Assembly: GCA_944990035.1 (NCBI GenBank)
Contig: CALYLX010000062.1
Location: 181,101-245,100 of the forward strand
Direction: 5' to 3'
DNA from: Clitopilus passeckerianus
Taxonomy: Eukaryota > Basidiomycota > Agaricomycetes > Agaricales > Entolomataceae
Length of the DNA stretch: 64,000 nucleotides
Shown: positions 11,480 through 22,867 of the stretch, in pieces
How the letters are laid out: each line of letters begins with the position of its first letter
Position numbering within the stretch: position 1 is the first letter of the stretch
The notes under the pieces: generated by a model
The model's database searches: none
Seen by the model: only the letters and a program-made list of their open reading frames with translations
What the model was told of the DNA's origin: nothing
Translations under genes and position numbers: made by a program

Positions 11480-12672
11480 ATGTCGTCGCTGCCTCGGGTC
11501 CTGCGCCAAGCGCGTATTATCGCGGTGCCATTGACGAAACCGAGAAACCTGGACAGGATACGGACCAAAGGTCATCAAGCTCTTACGTATTATCAGTTCC
11601 AGTTTGATGCTGCCCAGGCTCCGAAGAAAGACGAGCAGCCTGGAATTGCATCGCGATGGCTTCCAGAAGGTGGTCTTGGTAATTGGGTGTCAGAGAAGGC
11701 TGCCAGTACTTGGGCAGGCTTCGGGAAAGCCGAAGGTGGATGGAAGGTCTGTATCTATCTCAAAGTGCTTCAAGACGACGCCATACTGACTGCCCTTCTT
11801 TTAGCTTAAACTATTCCAAACCGGAGAACGCCTTGTTGACAGGATGGAGTTCGAGGAACTGGCTTTGAAGAGCTTTGATCCCTCGTTAGGCCCCACCGTA
11901 TCGAAACCCAATGGAAATGGCTCTGAAAAAGCGCTGGAACAGAACAAGGATGAACTTCCCCGCGTAAGCAAACTCGCCCATGTTACCTACACCATTTCCT
12001 CACCAAACCCACCCCGTAGATCCCACTAATATACCCTTCCTCAATAAATACGAGTGCCAACACGCTTAATGAGCTACGAGCTCTTACAGAACATAGAACC
12101 CCGCGTCACAGGAGGGGATTTTGGATGTGGGCAATTATAGCCCCCTTCACGGCTCCATTCATGATCATTCGTATGTGCTTTTCCAAAGTAGCTGACGCCC
12201 GCGACTTACTTTCCTCGTCATAGCAATCATTCCCAATATACCTTTCTTCTTCTGCGTTTGGAGATCATGGTCGCATTATAAAGGTATACACATTCCTCCT
12301 TTCGGTCGACATCTGCTAAACATACTACTTTCAGCATATAGGTCTTCTCAATATTTGCAGTCCCTCGTAGAGAACGGGATTATCGTACCGGAACCAAGTG
12401 AAGAGCTCAACTCAATATACAAGGAGTTTACCCCACAACCAACCGAATCCGATGCAACACCTGCCTCCTCTGTTGAGGCTACCAACGAGAAGACGGACTC
12501 CCAAGAGCAGCAAACCTCCTCAGGATCCCAGTATCATTCCATCCTCCTTACACGCGAGGCTGTGCCACCTATCGTAAACCTCTTCGGTCTCAAGAAGACA
12601 AGTACAGCGGACCTACTCCGCGCAGTAGAGCAAGCTAGAGTCAGAGTCTCGACAGGTCGTGTCGGACTATAG
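11480..12672 (+). CDS. Mitochondrial K+-H+ exchange-related protein (Mit_KHE1-like)
   Basis: Five exons: 11480..11746, 11805..11963, 12020..12170, 12224..12283 and 12335..12672, giving 324 aa. The start MSSLPRVLRQARIIAVPLTKPR is basic and lacks acidic residues, as in a mitochondrial presequence. The middle has the family pattern IPLIYPSSINTS, then a membrane segment (FWMWAIIAPFTAPFMIIPIIPNIPFFFCVWRSW) followed by SHYKAYRSS. This layout matches the fungal YDL183C/Mit_KHE1 group, linked to potassium-proton exchange across the inner membrane. The C-terminal third is hydrophilic. The assignment rests on motif recall, so the family call is good but the transport role is inferred. Confidence 0.78.
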
Positions 12673-12983
12673 GGTATTTATCGCTGTCTAGACTACATGT
12701 ATGTGCTAATCTTTGCTGTGCAAGCTATCATAGTCGGGTTATAGTTGGTATATTGGATGGACCCCGTTTAGCCTCTAAACTGGTATTGTACACTGTACCG
12801 TATATTGCTTGTGGATATAATCAAAAAAGTTCTACTTAGAATAGGAAGATTTCGTTAAAATCGCTAAATCTCTAACGACTGTATCCACTCAGTAGACTGA
12901 CAGGGAGAATTGGTGGGATAAAGGAGATGTAAAATGTCGTGCGGCAGCGCATGAAGGAGACTGGTACGAGTACATGACGTCCA
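12673..12983. terminator. Convergent 3' flank
   Basis: 311 bp between two converging genes (Mit_KHE1-like plus, F-box minus). It is AT-rich and must carry both polyadenylation regions. No gene is seen. Confidence 0.4.
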
Positions 12984-14945
12984 TCACGTCGAAACCGAAG
13001 ATTCTGTGTCATCTGGAGCCCCATCGCCTTCGTTATCCTCAGCATAGTCTTCTTCATCCTCTTCGTCGTCGTCTTCATCATTCTGTTCATTCTCCTCGTA
13101 TTCCTGCCCTTCTTCCTCATAGTCTTCTTCCTCGCCTTCCTCATCGTCCTCGCTAGAATCGTCATACGTTTCGACCGTTATGTCCGGAAGCCCGTTCTTA
13201 ACGATCTCGTCTAATATCACATCCTCCCCATTCCTGGCCTCAGTCCAGCCGATAATCAGATGTTTGACCCGATACGTGGACCTCCTATGCACGTCGTCGT
13301 CTTTATCGCGGTGATTCGGTATCCGCAACCCTGCTTGCTCCCTGTATCGAATGAAGCTGTTCAACGGACGCCCCGTCAAACCAGACGTCTTGAAGGTCTG
13401 CAACCTGGGGAGCAGGGGAACGCGTCTCATTGCCATTGGCGTGCCATTGACATTATCGGCGGTTGACAGCCCTGACCCACGAGCCGCGTTGGAACCACCT
13501 CCGCCGCTGCCCGTTGACTTCGAGACAGAATTAACTAGGGCCAAGGCACGGCCGCCACGAGTGCGATTTTCGTCTTCCTCTTGCAGTGGTACCTGGATTG
13601 ATACTCCTTCCATAAGAAGATCAAGAAGCCAATCGGGGACGTCGTCGCTGAAGACAACCTCAAGTGTACGAAGTCCCTCGAGGCGAAGGAGGAAGGCTCT
13701 GAAGGTCGCTTTGTCGCACTGCAAGGACATCAGGTTGAGCTCCTGGAGGGTTTCCAGAGAGGGGAGAGGGGAACATAATCGATAGGCAGATTCTACCGTT
13801 GTTCCCAAAGGATTTGTACCCGCCACAAGTTTGAAGAATGGGGTGTAGTCATCTTCTGCCATAAGGAGTGTGAGGCGTGTGAGGGATGGAAAGATAAGAT
13901 GACTGATGAAGTCGCAGAGATATTCGGGACTGTCGAGGTTGCCTAGAGTCAGATGTTGCAAAGACTCTATGGGGAATCGATCGCTTGCAGCTGGCCATAC
14001 GTTTCTTGGTGGTTTTGGTTGATCATCTACTGTCGGTGCATCCAGCTCTTGTCCCTTCGGCATCGGTCCTGAATGGATTATCGACAAAGACTGTAATTCA
14101 GGACTTTCATACACCATCATCCGCCAGTCTTTGTACGCAGGGCGCGTAAAGTCACGATGAAGAGCTAACTCAAGGTATCGTAACTTGGTAACGTAAGGGC
14201 TCACGTCCCAGGGCAGATTGACGCCAATCATCGAAACATTCTTGAGGCTAGGAAGGTCGTTATCGAAACAGACGACAGGACGCCTGTGGGTCGCAAGGTG
14301 AAGGTCGCTGGGGGTGGTGAAGTCCTCAAAATGGTACAGCTGTAGGGTCTCAAGGATCGGTGCCCCTTTGCATGTGCTCAAGAACTTGCGGGCAATGAGC
14401 TTGCAGTTGTTACACCGGACCTTTAGGTGAAGGGAGCGCCACATCGGCATATGGTCAACGAGATAAGTGAATATGGTGTCCATTTCAGTCGTGAATATGT
14501 TGGAAGGTGGGTTGTACTCGTGATCCGCAACGGTTTCGATGAAAATATCGACGGGATAGCTTGACGACCTCGCAGCGCAGCGAGCAATGAATTCTTCGCC
14601 TCTTTCAACATCGCCACGAGCTCGGAAATGCAGTATGTTCCAAAGCGCTGGCGTCTCCAAAGCTATTCTACGCCAACGGTGGCAGACATGAGTAACCAGG
14701 ATTTGGAAATCGCTGTCTGGGGCGGGGGCACGGCCCTCAGGTGTGATGAGGAAGGGAGAGTCGGTGTAAGGGTAGTTGGCATTGGCACCGAGGAGAAATA
14801 TACGACTCATCACCTCGTGCGGAAGCGAATGCACTCCTTTCCGTGGATGAAAAGGTAGGGTCCCGTCTGTGGGCGACAAATCTTGGCCGTTGGAGAGCGG
14901 CAAGCTCTCAGGCGATGTACGTGAACTGGTGTTAGTTGAAGGCAT
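12984..14945 (-). CDS. F-box protein with acidic C-terminal tail
   Basis: A single uninterrupted frame of 653 aa from ATG at 14945, unusual here because neighbours are intron-rich. An F-box-like region lies at about residues 35-105 (VHSLPHEVMSRIFLLG, then VTHVCHRWRRIALETPALW), the form common in basidiomycete F-box expansions. It is followed by leucine-rich irregular repeats (LETLQLYHF, LKNVSMIGVNLP, LRYLELAL, LQHLTLGNLDS, LRTLEVVFSD). The last 60 residues are dominated by Glu and Asp (TYDDSSEDDEEGEEED and similar). The F-box would bind Skp1 in an SCF ubiquitin ligase, with the LRR part recruiting substrate. The acidic tail may serve charge-based binding; this is inference. Confidence 0.87.
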   Translation of the reverse strand: MPSTNTSSRTSPESLPLSNGQDLSPTDGTLPFHPRKGVHSLPHEVMSRIFLLGANANYPYTDSPFLITPEGRAPAPDSDFQILVTHVCHRWRRIALETPALWNILHFRARGDVERGEEFIARCAARSSSYPVDIFIETVADHEYNPPSNIFTTEMDTIFTYLVDHMPMWRSLHLKVRCNNCKLIARKFLSTCKGAPILETLQLYHFEDFTTPSDLHLATHRRPVVCFDNDLPSLKNVSMIGVNLPWDVSPYVTKLRYLELALHRDFTRPAYKDWRMMVYESPELQSLSIIHSGPMPKGQELDAPTVDDQPKPPRNVWPAASDRFPIESLQHLTLGNLDSPEYLCDFISHLIFPSLTRLTLLMAEDDYTPFFKLVAGTNPLGTTVESAYRLCSPLPSLETLQELNLMSLQCDKATFRAFLLRLEGLRTLEVVFSDDVPDWLLDLLMEGVSIQVPLQEEDENRTRGGRALALVNSVSKSTGSGGGGSNAARGSGLSTADNVNGTPMAMRRVPLLPRLQTFKTSGLTGRPLNSFIRYREQAGLRIPNHRDKDDDVHRRSTYRVKHLIIGWTEARNGEDVILDEIVKNGLPDITVETYDDSSEDDEEGEEEDYEEEGQEYEENEQNDEDDDEEDEEDYAEDNEGDGAPDDTESSVST

Positions 14946-16561
14946 CGTACGATCCGTGCTTGCGAGATACTAGTATCCGGTGAAAAACTGGGGGAAAAGA
15001 GAAAGTATTCACGACACGTACCGTGGGCATGGTATATGGCAAGAGCAAAGGTGCGAGACGGCATGGTGGGCGTAATTCTTTTGTTGACAAGCTTCCCCGT
15101 GGTCGATCAACATTAAGCCCCTACTGGGCAGATAATGATTTCCTTTACTCGACCCTTTTTCCTCCGATCATTACTGAGATCTCCAGGCTCCCATGCGCCA
15201 ACATTCTGGACTCTCACCATTTGAACTCCTACCGTATATGTCAAAAATGCAGATCCTTATTCTCCCTATGCAAAATTTTCCCTGCCAATTACGGGCTTAG
15301 ATTTCACCTCAAATCTGCTCGAGGCCGCTCAAATGCAAATTAGGACTCGAGTTCTCAGGGGAAACTGCCCGTGTTGGAACCTTCAACCTATTTTCTGTTG
15401 GCGACCCTGATTGGCCTGGCAGCCGCCCTCCGAAGATCCTTAAGCGCTCGTTTTTGGCTTAATGGCTTCCTTTCTGGATCATCAGACTCGGATGCTTTCC
15501 CCCACTGTGTCATTGTGTCTGCTGCAGGTCATCGATCTCTGAACTGCGACCAAATTTCAGTGTCTGTGAATCGCTCCAAATAAACATGCGACGCTAGGGC
15601 TGCCCTCTTGTCTGTAGCTTCGAACCCCGTCGGCTGAATAGGCATGCCAAATAACCTTTGGTGATAGAATCACCTTCATGTTTTATTGCGACCGCCCCAA
15701 AGAAAACAAAACCTCCCAAAATTCCAATTAAAATAAAATAGGGTGCATTGCCCACTTGATGATTTCTATCACATACCCCTCTCACCAGAGCCAGGAGAAC
15801 AATGCAGCCCTGAACACGGCAGGTCGCTTGACATCCAGAATTACAGAAAAGTAATGGTCAGTGTTGGTCAACGGTGCCTTTTTCCTCTCCATTCTGGGAA
15901 CGCCTCCCCTGCCACGAGTTATTGCTCAGTTTGCTAATATGACGTTGCACAATGCCAATCAATCCTCGATGACAGAGTGGACCCACATTCCACTCGTAAA
16001 TTCATGAACGGACAAAAGGACCCGAGAAACCCGCCCTCACCGCCTTTCGAAGATTCTGAGTAAAGAACTATGAAGGGACAACGCGATCTTCAGTGACAGG
16101 AAGCAGTGCTTCTTTCTTCACATGACCCATCTGGCGGGCTCAGGTCCTGCCTGATGTTCTTCTGATTCTCCTTCGATGTGGGGCGGAGATCGATACAGAC
16201 GCTTTTGCGTAGCTAGTGAAAAGTGATTGTGCGTGCCACTGGGAATGGTTGCCTTCCAATTCGCCATCTGTGTGTGACTATCGAGAAGAATCTGTGCTCG
16301 GTGCTCGCAATAACATCCGGGAAGCATGCCATGATCATGATCGAGACACATGGAGGTTACGAGTTTCTGCCGCGAACTGCATCATAATCGACACATGGCA
16401 TTCATGATTCAAAATTAATTCTTAGGTCAATTACTTTCTAATTCTAGAAATTCCGATGGATGCGTAGTACATAGTTATATGTGGCTTCCCACCTATATCA
16501 TACATATATCATAATGCTTACAATTCCCGTCTAAATAAATATCTATACTTTCAAAGAATAA
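14946..16561. other. Gene-free interval of 1.6 kb
   Basis: Left part is the promoter of the minus-strand F-box gene; the last 150 bp, AT-rich, is the 3' flank of the next minus-strand gene. Open frames between are short, unspliceable into anything family-like, and not coding in composition. I see no repeat or RNA gene. Confidence 0.4.
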
Positions 16562-17748
16562 TCAAAGACCAGGCGGCCTGCTGTACGCCGGATGCTGCAT
16601 TCCTTGATTGTAAGAAACCATTACCTGGTGCTGATACGTCTGACGATGGTACGCCCCGACCCAGTCGCGACATAGCTTCGCAATAGACCTGAGCTGTTTC
16701 TCAACATCCTCGTCGCCTCTGCTGTTTCCCAACACACTGGAGGTTCCTCGAATACGATAGTGCAGCCCGTCCATAATCTCCGCTATCTGGAGCAATTTCG
16801 TCGGCCCGGCTTCAGAGGAAAGCCAATAGTTCGGCCCGGCGTGGACGAGGAGCATTTCAAGTACTTGCGCATGCTCGTGGGATTTGAAGCTGGTGAGAAG
16901 AGCCGAGAAGCAGTCTTCCAGTTCATTGTCACGTAGCACCCCGCGTTGCCAGAGCTTTGCGATAAAGTGTGCCAGGCGGTAGGTGGCCATCACAAGGGCC
17001 TCAGTGGGCTTGGGGTGGTAAGTTATACCTTCAGGAATTCTCCTCTACGAGGGCGTTAGTCGGTTTAAAACATAAAGAGGCAGAGATGGCTTACGTTATC
17101 CCAAGCGCTGATAAAAGTGTCAACAAAGATATCGGCCAGCAAGTCCCGATAGCTAGATCGAAGGGACTGGCCTGGCTTGTCCTTCAATACTCTTCCGACT
17201 TCGACGGTAACAAGGACGACAGCTTTGAATTGAGCTTCGGAGAGAGGTTTCTTCGGATTTGTGGCTTTCCATAGAAGGTTTTTGACCATCTCTATCATTG
17301 TCGTCCATGGATCAGGCGCAGTGAGAACGGCAGAGGCAAGAGTGAACGCCCAAGAATTTGTGGTCGTGGGTATCGCAAGGAATTCGTCATCTTCGCAAGT
17401 GACTAGTACCTCAAGGATTCGCTTCCATTTGGGTATCTCCCTTCCCAGCATCCCTGTTTCCTCAGGAGGTCTGTGCAATAACCTGGAGTAAGGGAGTAAC
17501 GGTTCCGTGGGCCAAGGTACCGAGCTTGGTTGCTTTCTGAGAATTGTCGAAGGAAAGGCTCCAGTTGGACGCGCTGTACGACACTCTGTTTCATCATCCG
17601 TGCTGGCGTACAGATCAGTGCTGGCCGAAGATGCGCTACTAGCTTCGCTGAAGCTGCTGGGGGAACGTGATTGATAGACGGCATTTGACAAAGGCAATTG
17701 CTTCCCGTAAGACGGGACTGGATAATGATAGATCTGCTCGGTGCTCAT
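16562..17748 (-). CDS. Uncharacterised helical protein
   Basis: Two exons, 17095..17748 and 16562..17044, giving 378 aa. The frame stays open upstream of 17748, but the nearest upstream start-like codon is GTG, so the ATG of MSTEQIYHYPVPSYG is the best start. The first 130 residues are disordered and Ser/Thr/Pro-rich (SPSSFSEASSASSASTD). From about residue 140 the protein is alpha-helical with amphipathic repeats (KWKRILEVLVTCEDDEFL, ADIFVDTFISAWDN, ALVMATYRLAHFIAKLW, LQIAEIMDGLHYRI). This recalls MIF4G or other helical-repeat folds, without a motif to decide. The tail ends QTYQHQVMVSYNQGMQ. No function is assigned. Confidence 0.75.
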
Positions 17749-18241
17749 GGTAGAGGGAAGTTGAGGTCGAGGTTGTTGGATAGTGCAAAGCTGAGGAAGT
17801 CCGTCATACTTATAGCAAGCTGAGATGCCTCCATTGTCCTTCGTCTCTAGGATGCTTGGCCCTCGAATCAACCAAAGCGTACAAAAACGTGGACGAAATT
17901 GACAATGGATTGTGGCACGATGGTCAAAGCTGCTTCTGTGGGTGAAGCTGTGAAGATCCACAAGCGACTGTTCTTCCGCCACGGGCTAAATCTTCTCGTT
18001 ATTTCAGAGAGGGTCCCTGATGCTGAACAATGAACTCAGAGCTTAAAAGCTCAAAGATCTGCATCTACTGCAAGGACACTGGCAAACTCACAAAGACAAT
18101 AGGCACAGCCATCACTCCCATCCGTGTCATGGCACGTGACTGTATTTCCGAGTTTGATCCCTTTTCATCAATCCCCAACGAAGGGCTTCCAGGCGCCGGC
18201 TCCTTGGTTCGTAGCTGGATCTCAGCTTGCTCCCGACCTTC
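17749..18241. promoter_or_regulatory. Divergent promoter region
   Basis: 493 bp between the minus-strand helical-protein start and the plus-strand lipase start. It serves both; no recognisable operator. Confidence 0.35.
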
Positions 18242-20399
18242 ATGTCGTCGAGCGTTTATTTCCCGGCTCCTGTTGCTCTTGCTCTACGGCGGATAGCAAA
18301 TGTAATCTCTGGGCTTACGATATCAAACCAGTATCTCTTGCTCAAGAAGGCAGGAGCCGAGGATGCACGAAATGACGTGCATAGCAGTTACTCCCAGCAT
18401 ATGCAATCAGCAGAAGCTGGGGGGCTTCAGCGGAGATCTCTTTCCAAAGTCACTTTGGAAGGAAATCGAAGCCTACCATATCATGGGCCTCTCCCTACGA
18501 GGTCTGATCATACACTCAGAAGTGCAACAGCTGAAAGTACGTCCTCTGCCGTTAAGTCATTCGGATTCGAGCTCAACATTCCCCAAGTGCCACCTTCAGA
18601 CTTCCAGCCTAGGTGGTCCTGGCCATGGCCCACATTTCTCAGTACACAGCGCCAGTTATCCAGGGATCAAGGACCTGCTCCTTCGCCAGAGCGCAGACGA
18701 ACACCCAAACAACCGGATCTACCCCGCAAACCTGTGCAGTTCAAGCCAGCTAGTGAACGGATGTCCCCAGACGTATTACATCAACTACTCCAGAATCCAG
18801 CACTATACGAGCCCCTTCGAACCCCTCGTTACCCCATAGTTTTGTGTCATGGTGCGGCCGTTACATGTTGTCAGACACAACCTTCCATACTGACATTTGA
18901 ACAAGGGCTCTATGGTTTTGATTCACGTGGTCCCTCCAAATTTCCTAGCATGCGTATGCACTACTGGTCGAACGTACTGAATGTTCTCCGTGGTACCCTA
19001 AAGGCCGAGGTGATTGTGACTTCAGTTCCTGGGTAAGCGTTCTCTACAACCCACGCCAGCCCGTCCAACTAACCGTCCAACAGAACCGGTTCCATAGTTT
19101 CCCGATCTGAACATCTTGACCGTCAACTGCAAATGAAAGCTCGTGGTCGTGGTGTCAACTTCTTAGCGCACTCTATGGGTGGCCTTGACTGTCGCCACCT
19201 CATCACGCACCTCAAGCCTGAAACATACGCGCCATTATCACTCACAAGCATTGCTACACCTCACAGAGGCAGTCCATTTATGGATTGGTGTGTCGTGAGT
19301 TATTTCCGTCCCAAGTTCAAAAATACCGTCTCTAACCAAATTTCAGGACAACATTGGCATTGGCAAACTGAAATTGGAAGAGCTTCAGCTAAAGTCACGA
19401 AACGGTCCATCCATTCCTCAGGTCATACCGCTACCATCTCCCCACTCCAAGGACACCAAAGCTTCGTTCATAGAGGATTCAGCCCTTCGGCTCTCCCTCG
19501 CTTCTCTGCCTTCGTCATTTACCACCCTCCTCCTTTCCGTAGTTGACTCCCCAGCATACTCCAACCTAACTTCAACGTATCTCGAAGAGGTATTCAACCC
19601 TGCCACCCCCAACGACCCCTCCGTCAAGTACTTCAGCGTTGCCAGCCGACTCCCTTCCGTGAGCATCTGGCATCCATTCTGGCTACCCAAAATGGTTCTG
19701 GACAGCGCCGAAGAGAAACACCGGCTGCGACTCCGAGCCATCTGGGACCAAGACCCTTCGTCGGACTCCTATTCAGAACCACCACTTTGGGCAAGAGACA
19801 GGGAATGGGGAAACGATGGCCTAGTGACTGTTCAAAGTGCGAAATGGGGGGAATTTCTTGGGATACTGGAAGGCTGCGATCATTGGGAAATGAGGGGTGC
19901 TCGGGGGATTGAATTTGGCGTCGATATTCCTGCGATTCCTGCCATCGGGCTAGGTGCAGCGGCGTCAGCTGGTGCTACTGCTCGAAATGCTACCTCAAGC
20001 TCAGCCGGCTGGGGCCTGCCAGAGTGGATGCGTATTCCGGGCGCCTGGGATAAGGAGGCAGACAAGCAACCGAAACCACAGACAACGGGTAGTGCTGAAG
20101 ACCGCCAGCGCCAACGCGATGAAGACAGACGGAAAGACGATGCTGTCGTTAAATCCTCCACTGACAAGCTTTCTGCCGTTCTGGATTGGTTGACCGAACA
20201 AGTTCCTTCTCCATCCATTCTCAACGCCAAGAACAAGGTCGTGGCGGACATTGAGGCCAGGGCAAAGCAAATCGCTAAGGAGGTCAACGTCCGCAAGCCC
20301 GAGCCGGAGAAACCCAGGAAGAACGAGTTGGAGACGAAGAAGGATCTTGAGAGGTTCTATGTTGCACTTGCGAGGAAATTGTACGACGAGGGATTGTAG
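18242..20399 (+). CDS. Alpha/beta-hydrolase lipase, TGL2-like
   Basis: Four exons: 18242..18851, 18906..19032, 19084..19294 and 19347..20399, giving 666 aa. The fold is that of fungal TGL2-type lipases: PIVLCHG-LYGFD (oxyanion region), YWSNVLNVLRG, VTSVPGTGSIVSRSEHLDRQL, the nucleophile elbow AHSMGGLDCRHL with Ser, SIATPHRGSPFMDW, and a late acid/His region (NDGLVTVQSAKWGEFLG, CDHWEM). The first intron (18852..18905, 54 nt, branch TACTGAC) has no stop and is a multiple of three, so an unspliced reading also looks open. Removing it restores LCHGLYGFD. The start MSSSVYFPAPVALALRRIANV is basic and may be a mitochondrial signal. A long charged C-terminal extension follows the hydrolase domain. 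Confidence 0.88.
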
Positions 20400-20567
20400 C
20401 TGTGGACTCAACACTCATTATTTGTATTCATTACCATTGTATCATTGGGGTTATTTGCAATCAAATGTATTTTTTACCTGAACATCGTAAAGATACTACA
20501 GATACAGGAAACCTTGCTGGAAGCCGAAGTACAAGAAGTCAAACCAGCCGAGGCTGGTGTCTGCCCG

Positions 20568-22744
20568 TCAAGCGGATATATCGCATATACCCGGTCGGAG
20601 GGCACAGAATTGAGGTTGGAGGGCAATCGCTTTAACACCACGTTTGACCATGCGGTACCTAATATCGTGTAGTCGAGGGAGAGCGGACCCAACGTTACGT
20701 GGGGTCCCATCCGGAAGCTTAGGCCCTGTCCAGAACACCTCCGCCGAGCTGGCAGCACGAGGCCATACAATCGAATCCAAATTCTCTGGGGACGCTTGCT
20801 CAGCCCAAAGGAGTTGTTGCCCTTAAGGATGTATGATCAATGCCATGTGTCGGCTAACCCAAAGAAGAGTGCCTACCTCCAAGCACTAGTGACTGCTGGG
20901 CGTTAGGGATACCCTGAAGAGGGTCGAACGTGTATGCCTTGTGGAAAGATAACAATCAGAGGCCATCCGATATTCGCAAGGTTTACTCAAGCCCCCACCT
21001 TCTGCCATGACTTGAAGGGATCACACCAGCTGTTTCCGAGAGGATCGTTGCCAATCCATTCGCCAGCACCACAATCCTGAAAAAAAGTCAAATTACAGAA
21101 GAAAAATGAACTTTACACCAAGCTTACGAGGTAGAAGTAATTTGAAGGAGCATGCACAATCCTATACCCTTTCTCCGTAACAGACGCGGCATTCGATGAA
21201 GAAATCCAGACCATCGCAATCGTATCATTCCTCAAGGCCACGGTATGGTCCAAAACCATCTCTATCAGAGATCTATGCTTCAGTGTTCCGCTCAACCAAT
21301 GACGTAATTCAAACACATACCTTCCCACACCACCGCCGTCTTTCCAAGACCCTGCAACGTAGTATGGACCTTCTGGACGAATGTGCTCAAAGCTTGTTCA
21401 AGCGTCTTCCCCTGGGCCTTCAGATCCGCTTGAGTCTGGGAATCCTGGGAGTAGCAGTTCGTGTTGAGCTCATCACCGCCGGTGGAGAACATCTTGGATG
21501 GCAAGGTTTTGGCGATGTTTGCAACCAAGGAAGACGTGAAATTCGTTGTTGCTGCTGATGCCAGACGTAGTTGACCGGAAGGTGGTTCATTGGCAAAGCT
21601 CGTCCATGGAGAAGAGAATGGGCAGGCAATATGTTCCGGATGGGAGGCAGAAATGATGGCGGTGTGGCCAGGGATGTCGATTTCCTGCAAGAACAGTTCA
21701 TCGTCTTGAACCCATTACGCGGAATGGATAAAACATACCAACAAGACATCAATACCTCGCTATAATCAAAGAAAAAAATGAACATGTGACTCCTGTAGCA
21801 CAAGGATTTTTGACATACAGCTGCCGCATAATTTGCGATATCCTGGACGTCTGATGTGGAATATATCTCGTCGCTTGAATAAGCGCCTTTTGCTGCAAGT
21901 TCAGGGAACCCAGGAATATCCAATGGGAAGCTCTGGGAATCCGTCACATGCCAGTGGAACACGCTCATCTTGTACAATTGAATTATCAGGAATATCCACG
22001 GAGTGAAAGAGCCTGAGGTCAGCCATACCTTGACCCAGCTCATAGCATCGAGCGTACGTTTGATGTCGGCGACGGGGAAACTATACAGTGTTAGACACTC
22101 ATAGTATTCGGAAGACATGCATGCTCACAAGTTCCTCGCGGTATCGAGCATGAACCCTCGATAGGGCTGCAGAACACCTTAAGTTAAAACATCACAGTGG
22201 GATGCATACATGAACTCACGAAGGCGGGCGTATCATTGGTTATTTTCACTGGAGCTTGATACGTATACGTTGTCCCTGAGAGATCGTACCAGAGCTGGCT
22301 GAAGGTCGTCAGACCTCTAAACAAGCCTAGCGTAGAGTTTGAAGTGATCGTTGCAGCAGACCCATCGGAGGGCAAAGTGAGGGAGTATCCTTCACTACGT
22401 GTTCCAATGGCCTGAACAGCCTCAGTGGAGATAGAGCGAGCAGTTTTGCCACTGGAAAGCGATAGAACGAGGCTTTGTAGAGAAGTAGCTTGGTTGATTG
22501 CGTTGGCGTCATTGCTGCCCCGACCAACGACGAGTCTTTGCAACTTGTCTTTGGCAAGAAACGATTTGGTTGAAGCAACAGCGTCTACAAGGTCTTGAGG
22601 AGGATTGCTGAACTTAACGGTAATGTCGAAGTTGGATGCCAACTTGACGAAGCTTGTGCCGGTCTGAAGTGTCCTGGGAATAGGCCAAAGGCCATGGACA
22701 CAGCTGGGGACGACGATCAACGCTGTGAAGATGATAGACAACAT
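20568..22744 (-). CDS. Beta-N-acetylhexosaminidase (GH20), secreted
   Basis: A multi-exon gene with signal peptide MLSIIFTALIVVPSCVHGLWPIP. The N-terminal half is the zincin-like GH20b domain. The catalytic barrel starts at PYRGFMLDTARN-FFPVADIKRTLDAMSWVK and continues with VFHWHVTDSQSFP, DVLLEIDIPGH, the catalytic Asp-Glu pair in FSTGGDELNTNCY, and the late substrate-binding Trp/Glu block LLWAEQASPENLDSIVWPR. Both catalytic residues and the aglycone-site residues are present. Likely role is release of terminal GlcNAc from chitobiose or glycans during wall turnover or chitin feeding. It ends ICDISA at 20568. Confidence 0.92.
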
Positions 22745-22867
22745 TAGAGGGAGAAAAAACGTACCAGATGGTTCCCTTTTATTCGTCAGGCTATTGCTGG
22801 ATCGAAGAAGGTGTCAGTCGGACAAAGCGATCATATGAGGATCGTCGGAGGTACTGCCATTCTTGTC
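22745..22867. promoter_or_regulatory. Very short divergent promoter, hexosaminidase / ATG12
   Basis: The two divergent start codons lie only about 123 bp apart (90 bp if ATG12 starts at 22835). Their core promoters must therefore overlap. Confidence 0.5.

Noticed and set aside
13260..13785. Plus-strand open frames opposite the F-box gene
   Set aside because: They are antisense shadows of the long minus-strand F-box frame; no motif or start context.
17749..17982. Upstream extension of the helical protein
   Set aside because: The frame is open but its nearest start-like codon is GTG; the ATG at 17748 is preferred.
18842..18940. Reading the lipase through GAAVTCCQTQ as coding
   Set aside because: The segment has a donor, a CTGAC branch site and an acceptor, and its removal restores the conserved CHGLYGFD motif.
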